Assembly (NCBI GenBank): GCA_020632975.1
Contig: JACKEL010000010.1
Span: 1 to 64,000 of the forward strand
DNA: 64,000 nt
DNA from: Myxococcales bacterium
GTDB taxonomy: Bacteria > Myxococcota_C > UBA6777
Reading direction: 5' to 3'
A model generated the notes under the pieces. It was given only the letters and a program-made list of their open reading frames with translations. It was not told the origin of the DNA and did no database searches. The position numbers were made by a program, and so were the translations under genes. Below are positions 59,367 through 64,000 of the stretch, one piece after another (the first letter of the stretch is position 1; the number at the start of each line of letters is the position of its first letter).

Positions 59367-60620
59367 TTAGTGCTTGGTCGCTTGGGAGGAGGAGACGACA
59401 GCAGCGGCATCTGCGGAGGTCTTGGAGGGATGGAAGACTTGTGCAACGTGGCCGCGGCGGTCGAAGGTGTAACGAATCCCCGCCCAACGCAGGTCTCTTG
59501 CGTACACACTGCGAACAAGGCACACCGCAGCAATCAAATCGCCCACCATACAACCTTTGATCCAAGTCCAGTTGAAAAAGTCCGAACTACGGCGGATCAG
59601 AGCTTGTGCGATGTTGGTCAACACCACGTACAAGTAGAAGAACACACAGATCCAACCTGCACGCAGAGCCACTTCGCTTGAACCAAAAAGCAGCAACATC
59701 GGGCCCATGACGATCAGCGTCGCTTGGATCAGGTTACCCAACACAGCGACCTGCCACACCAAACGGCGGTGGTAACGCATAAACAAGATCTGACGCGTAA
59801 ACCAGTTGACCAAGTTGGAGATAGAAGGCATCCGCGTGGGGATATCTGCGGGAAGATCGGGCATCGGGTACACCAAAAGCTGATCTTGCGAAGACGCCTT
59901 TTGGTTGAAGATCTCGATGCGTTCGTAAAGTGCGATGTCATCGACCACAGTGGAAGACCAAGTGGAGGTGCCATCGATCTTTTCGAGCGTTTCACGCCAG
60001 ATCGCAAAGGTTCCGCCCCAAAGCGCAGTGATCGCCATCACGTAACGCGCTTGGAAGGTCGTGTAAGCCGCTTCGATGCCTTGCGCATAGGTGTTGTCAG
60101 AGATGCGTCCGCTAGGAAGCCCAGTGGTCACGTAGCGCGGTCCAAGGGTGAGAGGCTGGAGCAAAGAACGCAACCAGTTGGACTCGGTCAAGACATCTGC
60201 ATCAGCAAAAGCGAAGACTTCGCTTTCGTGATCGTCATCCATCGCCACAAGCAAGTTGTGGTTCTTTTGCCCACAAGTCTTCGCAAGGCCCGCCACTCTG
60301 TGTCGAAGGTGCGAATAGCGCTGCGCTGCTTCTCGCAACAAAGGCACCGCACCATCTTCGTCAGACTCAGTCACAAAGGTCACGCGATAAGAAGATGGGT
60401 AATCTTGCGTAGCAAAGGCTTCAATCACCTGCTCCAAACGCTCACTTCGCCCTTTGCAAGGGACAAAAAGATGCACTGTTGGGAATGTTGTGCCTTGAAG
60501 AAAACGGGGTTTGTAAAGAAAGGGGTACAGAAAACGCGCATATAGGATCGCTTTAAACAACGTGACGATCTGGACGGTACCCATGATCAGCACACAGGCG
60601 ACAATGATATGGAAATACAC
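59367..60620 (-). CDS. Family 2-type membrane glycosyltransferase
   Basis: A 417-residue processive-type GT with an N-terminal TM (VACVLIMGTVQIVTLFKAIL), the GT-A domain (VHLFVPCKGRSERLEQVIEA; EVFAFADADVLTESNWLRSL with the DxD; TFAIWRETLEKIDG; STVVDDIALYERIEI) and C-terminal TM helices (TLIVMGPMLLLFGSSEVALR and following). The layout resembles ceramide glucosyltransferase/HpnI-like GT21 enzymes that glycosylate lipids. Start is GTG 60620 with AAGGAA 7-8 nt upstream. It lies 188 nt downstream of the MMPL exporter and converges with the RNA repair gene. Confidence 0.9.
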   Translation of the reverse strand: MYFHIIVACVLIMGTVQIVTLFKAILYARFLYPFLYKPRFLQGTTFPTVHLFVPCKGRSERLEQVIEAFATQDYPSSYRVTFVTESDEDGAVPLLREAAQRYSHLRHRVAGLAKTCGQKNHNLLVAMDDDHESEVFAFADADVLTESNWLRSLLQPLTLGPRYVTTGLPSGRISDNTYAQGIEAAYTTFQARYVMAITALWGGTFAIWRETLEKIDGTSTWSSTVVDDIALYERIEIFNQKASSQDQLLVYPMPDLPADIPTRMPSISNLVNWFTRQILFMRYHRRLVWQVAVLGNLIQATLIVMGPMLLLFGSSEVALRAGWICVFFYLYVVLTNIAQALIRRSSDFFNWTWIKGCMVGDLIAAVCLVRSVYARDLRWAGIRYTFDRRGHVAQVFHPSKTSADAAAVVSSSQATKH

Positions 60621-60808
60621 GGCTCATTTCCTTTTTTCTTGGCGCTCCCCTTGGGCAGCGACGATACAACCACCGCGACTTCAGCACAACGAAGCAACAG
60701 GTATCTTCTTTTCACCTAGAGCCTTCACGTTGTTTGACACCGCAAATACACCATTCACAAAGCGCCCTTGCTGTCGCAAAGAACGCGCTCACCAAATAAA
60801 ACTTCTCG

Positions 60809-63364
60809 CTAACCGTTTAACGAATCAGCTGTTTTTGCCCCTGGGGGCTCAGAGTCAACATCGGTTGAACTCGAAGCATTGTTGCTTTCTTGGGGGACGT
60901 GAGCGTGCTGGTACTTTCGTGCAGAGGCCCGCGAGTACAAGGCCATCACCACACCAATCAACGAGGGAGTAATCAACAATGCCGTCACCACGCCACTGAA
61001 GATCCCCAAGATCGTCAGGATACCAAGTTGACGAAGCCCCGGGTGCATCAAGGGAATCAACGCACCAAAGCCAATGATCGATGTCAGGGCCGCCAACGAG
61101 ATCGCGGCCATCACGCTACGCAAGCTGTCGATCACAGAGCCTCGGCCATCTTCATCCCAACGATGGAAGATATAGACACTATGGTCGATACCAAGCCCCA
61201 AGGTGACAGGCAAAGCCATGACGTTGTAGGCATTCAGACGCAAACCAAAGGCCCACATCAACCCCAACAACATGAAAAGCCCAGCACTCAAGGGAACCAA
61301 AACCAGCGGGACAGCGATCATCTGCCGTCGGAATCCAAACAGCAACACGATCAAGATAACCAAGCAAGCAAGCCCCACAGCACGGGGCCCATCGCGCCCT
61401 AGCAAGACGAACATATCGGCCAAGACCATATTCGAATCGCCCAAGATCACCTTTTTATCCTCGAAGGATTGTTTGATCTTCAGCATGTCTTGGCTCAGAC
61501 GGATCGCATTGTTGACTTGCGTAGGGTTCAGGGCAGGGATGATAAACATCAAAGGCTTGTCGCCCCCAAGACTGTCCCGCACGCTTTTGGGAAGCTCTTT
61601 CAACGTGTAAGGCTTCGCATGCGTCAACGTGCGAAAGCGCTTCAACAAGGCGATCTCTTTGGCATGATCTTCTTGATCCAAAGAGCGAAAAGCTTTGTCA
61701 TTCAACAACGTATCGATCTGTGCAAGGATCGGCTTCTTCTCTTCAGCGTGGTCAGGCACCACAGAAAGCTGCGACAACACCGAACGGATCGAAGGCCAGC
61801 GTTTTTCACGCAGTTCTTTGTCCAAACGACGCTGTGCTTTGTGCAGTGACTCCCACGAAGAAAACAGCATCACTGCAGGCTCTGCTTCTCCAAAGAAAAC
61901 ATCTTTCTTCAGACGATCGTACACACGAACAGCTTCGCCGCGGGTCACCAAGTTCCAAACGTCATCATCAAATTGAATCCGCCCAGAAAACAAGACAAAC
62001 AGCCCCCACGAAGAAAGCCCAATGCATAGCACCATACCAAAGGCCCAAAATCTCGTGCGAACGGGCAGGACCTCTTTGTGTTCGCGTGCACGCGCTTCTT
62101 GTTTCACGATGGGAGAACGACGCGCCATGATGATCGCAAGCGACGGGAAAACCACGAGAAACGCGATGAGGTTGAGCATCAACCCCAGTCCTGCCACCAT
62201 GCCAAACTGATTCAGACCTTTAAAGTCCGTCAACATGATCACAAGAAACGCACCCGATGAAGTAAAAACAGCGATACTTCCGGCTTTTCCAGTGCTTAAC
62301 AATGTACCTTTTAGGGCGTCTGTCAGGGCCAGACCACTTTGGCGTATCTGCAAGAAATGCATAAAAAAGTGGATGCCCATATCGATCCCAAGACCGAACA
62401 GGATCGCCACAATAAACGCAGTGATCGAGTTGATCTCACCGCCAGTCAGCAGATAAGCCAGTCCAGCCGTCCAGACCACACCCAACAAAAGCGGCGTCCC
62501 AATCAACAAGATCGAGCGTTTTTTGCGCGTGTACAAAAGCAACAGCAACAAGATCCCTGAGAGGGAAAGTCCTGACGCCATACCGATCTGCTGATTTAAC
62601 GCATTGTTCTCATCCAAAAGCACCATGTATCGGCCGCTATAGTGGACCTTGAGCGCCGCAGAAAACGGCAGCGCTTTACGCGTTCGTTGTTCTGCAACCC
62701 GCATACGCTCCACAAGGCGCGTAATAAATGGCATATCGTTTTCCAAGCCACTGGGCTGGATCAACAAAACCGCCAATGTACCCGCCTTGTTGGAGATCAG
62801 CCCATCGCTTTCGAGCAGTTCTCGCGACAAACCATAACGCGCCAACAAATCGTCGACTTCTAGCTTGGGAAACTTCTTTTTTGCGGCATCATCGCTGATA
62901 TCGACAAGCATGGGATTCTGGCGACGAACTTCACGACGAACTTCATCGCGCAGCTTTTCCACACGCTTGCGCAACGTCACCAAGTCCCCTTTTTGCATCA
63001 GGTACAAGGCGCGTTTTTGTACAAAAGGGTCCACCTTGTACATGCGGACACTTCGTACTACTTTCTTTTCTTTTTCAACTTCTTGCGCGAGACGCTTGAC
63101 CATCTGGGAGACTTGTTTTTTGTCTTTCCCCTCGACGGCCAAGATCAAAAAGCCCAAACCACCGACTCGTTTGGTGATCTCATCAAAACCACGAACGGAC
63201 TCGAAGTGATCGGGTAGAAAAGCTGCAAAGTCGGTACGGACACGCAATCCCGTCGCAAGATATCCCGCGACAACCGTGATTACCAGTGTTACCGCAAGAA
63301 TGGACCAAGGACGCGGCTCGATAAAATCAACCCATGCCTCAATCCACCGCCTTTGTTTCGTCAT
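60809..63364 (-). CDS. RND-superfamily (MMPL/HpnN-like) lipid exporter
   Basis: Start ATG 63364 (851 residues; MTKQRRWIEAW) with GGAGG 5 nt upstream; TTG 63379 is also in frame. The internal duplication is plain: two halves, each with one TM, a large periplasmic loop and five TM helices. Half 1: AVTLVITVVAGYLATGLRVR, LRVRTDFAAFLP, INSITAFIVAILFGLGIDMG; half 2: FWAFGMVLCIGLSSWGLFVL, LNAYNVMALPVTLGLGIDHS. LGIDMGIH and LGIDHSVY carry the conserved Asp of TM4. HpnN moves hopanoids and MmpL proteins move lipids. With the adjacent lipid-type glycosyltransferase this suggests an envelope lipid pathway; substrate unproven. Confidence 0.93.
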   Translation of the reverse strand: MTKQRRWIEAWVDFIEPRPWSILAVTLVITVVAGYLATGLRVRTDFAAFLPDHFESVRGFDEITKRVGGLGFLILAVEGKDKKQVSQMVKRLAQEVEKEKKVVRSVRMYKVDPFVQKRALYLMQKGDLVTLRKRVEKLRDEVRREVRRQNPMLVDISDDAAKKKFPKLEVDDLLARYGLSRELLESDGLISNKAGTLAVLLIQPSGLENDMPFITRLVERMRVAEQRTRKALPFSAALKVHYSGRYMVLLDENNALNQQIGMASGLSLSGILLLLLLYTRKKRSILLIGTPLLLGVVWTAGLAYLLTGGEINSITAFIVAILFGLGIDMGIHFFMHFLQIRQSGLALTDALKGTLLSTGKAGSIAVFTSSGAFLVIMLTDFKGLNQFGMVAGLGLMLNLIAFLVVFPSLAIIMARRSPIVKQEARAREHKEVLPVRTRFWAFGMVLCIGLSSWGLFVLFSGRIQFDDDVWNLVTRGEAVRVYDRLKKDVFFGEAEPAVMLFSSWESLHKAQRRLDKELREKRWPSIRSVLSQLSVVPDHAEEKKPILAQIDTLLNDKAFRSLDQEDHAKEIALLKRFRTLTHAKPYTLKELPKSVRDSLGGDKPLMFIIPALNPTQVNNAIRLSQDMLKIKQSFEDKKVILGDSNMVLADMFVLLGRDGPRAVGLACLVILIVLLFGFRRQMIAVPLVLVPLSAGLFMLLGLMWAFGLRLNAYNVMALPVTLGLGIDHSVYIFHRWDEDGRGSVIDSLRSVMAAISLAALTSIIGFGALIPLMHPGLRQLGILTILGIFSGVVTALLITPSLIGVVMALYSRASARKYQHAHVPQESNNASSSTDVDSEPPGAKTADSLNG

Positions 63365-63504
63365 CCATGCCTCCAGCAACGCCTAGATTCGGGCTTCCGT
63401 GCCCGAACAATGCGTGAGCTTTGCTTCGTATGATGCGACATCGTCAACATACAAACGCCACAAAAATACGATGTTTCCCCCCCCTTCTTACACGCCTCGA
63501 TTGA

Positions 63505-64000
63505 TTAGAAGCCCATCAATCCGCAACAACGGCGGCAAACAGGCATGGGTCCATCTTGGGAGATCGAGGAGCGGAACTTGCGGGCTTTCTCGTTGTTCCA
63601 AAGCTCTTTGACGGAGGATTCTTTGATGTTACCGATGATGTAGTCGTGGTAGTCACGACAGAAGCTCGCATCACCGTTGCTGTCCAACTCAAGCGTCATA
63701 AAGATACTGACGCATTGGTTGTAGCCGAAAGTGGACTTGTGATCGGAGTAATAGCGCTTGATATCTTCGCGGCTATTCAACTCGGGCATGATCATCGGGG
63801 GGCACTTCCCACCGTTGCTTTCGGAGATCTGGATCAACTCTTGGTACTTGTCGAAGATCATACCTTGATCGAAGTCTTTCCAAGAACCAATCCAACCGTA
63901 ATGGGTTTGGGGCTCGAAACCAAAGCGGCGTTTGAAGTCTTCGGTGTGCTCGTTTGCGGACTCTGCATCGATCCACCAAGTCAGGTAGAACATGTGTGCG
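63505..64000 (-). CDS. SPASM-domain (radical SAM) protein, N-terminal part outside the window
   Basis: Open from the right edge to TAA at 63505-63507, about 164 residues visible. The C-terminal region YNQCVSIFMTLELDSNGDAS then FCRDYHDYIIGNIKESSVKE and ELWNNEKARKFR with PVCRRCCGLMGF is a SPASM/twitch auxiliary Fe-S domain, as in radical SAM peptide- or sugar-modifying enzymes. The CxxxCxxC of the radical SAM core is not in view and should lie upstream (beyond 64000). Upstream of the MMPL gene on the same strand, about 140 nt away. Confidence 0.85.
   Translation of the reverse strand, partial: AHMFYLTWWIDAESANEHTEDFKRRFGFEPQTHYGWIGSWKDFDQGMIFDKYQELIQISESNGGKCPPMIMPELNSREDIKRYYSDHKSTFGYNQCVSIFMTLELDSNGDASFCRDYHDYIIGNIKESSVKELWNNEKARKFRSSISQDGPMPVCRRCCGLMGF

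Overview
The window reads as chromosomal DNA from a Gram-negative bacterium of the deltaproteobacterial type (Myxococcota/Bradymonadota-like is my best guess; this is inference only). The signs are cysteine-rich lipoproteins with long arrays of short Cys motifs, a MopE-type DxDCDG metal-binding motif, a membrane Ser/Thr protein kinase beside a GGDEF-EAL protein, many signal-peptide proteins, and a very large macroglobulin-like secreted protein. Base composition is moderate rather than the very high G+C of classical myxobacteria. I saw no transposase, phage gene, CRISPR array, tRNA or rRNA gene. Both edges cut genes: an unknown protein on the left and a SPASM-domain protein on the right.

Layout. 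1-1255 (minus): a Fic-fold protein with an altered Fic motif, followed 15 nt later by an unknown protein. 1677-8637 (minus): a six-gene run of three paralogous ATP-grasp ligases, a peptidase-S51-like protein with a long helical insert, and two alpha/beta-hydrolase esterases; this looks like a small pathway that makes and trims an amide- or ester-linked product. 9077-13446: a Cys-rich lipoprotein, a two-TM protein, a macro-domain protein and a DksA/TraR zinc-finger protein. 13447-24197: the ~2,100-residue secreted protein, then the kinase and GGDEF-EAL pair. 24455-27146: a small lipoprotein, a YfcE-type phosphoesterase and purB.

27147-28130 is the strangest stretch: a degenerate ~28-bp repeat array built on GGGCGGCC with GC-only hairpins, an AT-rich block, then a probable ~330-nt structured RNA that ends in a strong intrinsic terminator and carries 17 nt complementary to the universally conserved 3' end of 16S rRNA. 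28272-34670 is a second ligase/hydrolase neighbourhood: an M20 peptidase, an unknown protein, a 506-residue ATP-grasp-like protein, and then on the plus strand an aspartoacylase-like deacylase and a RimK-like ligase. 34756-47655: a large MscS channel, two tandem paralogues of unknown function, a TPR protein coupled to malate:quinone oxidoreductase, and a lipoprotein with a glycosidase-like core. 47871-56049: a Usp-Usp-DUF389 membrane protein, a small unknown protein, and a molybdenum hydroxylase operon (fused Fe-S/Mo subunit, FAD subunit with an extra Fe-S loop, XdhC, MocA). 56182-64000: an unknown protein, a small membrane protein, a one-chain RNA repair enzyme (kinase, phosphatase, Rnl1-type ligase), then a glycosyltransferase, an RND/MMPL exporter and the truncated SPASM protein.

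Five ATP-grasp proteins and several peptidases/deacylases in one 64-kb window suggest an unusual investment in making small amide-bonded compounds or peptide tags. Strong candidates for follow-up are the six-gene ligase cluster, the 16S-tail-complementary RNA and the three-domain RNA repair enzyme. All calls come from reading the sequence; no database search or folding program was run.
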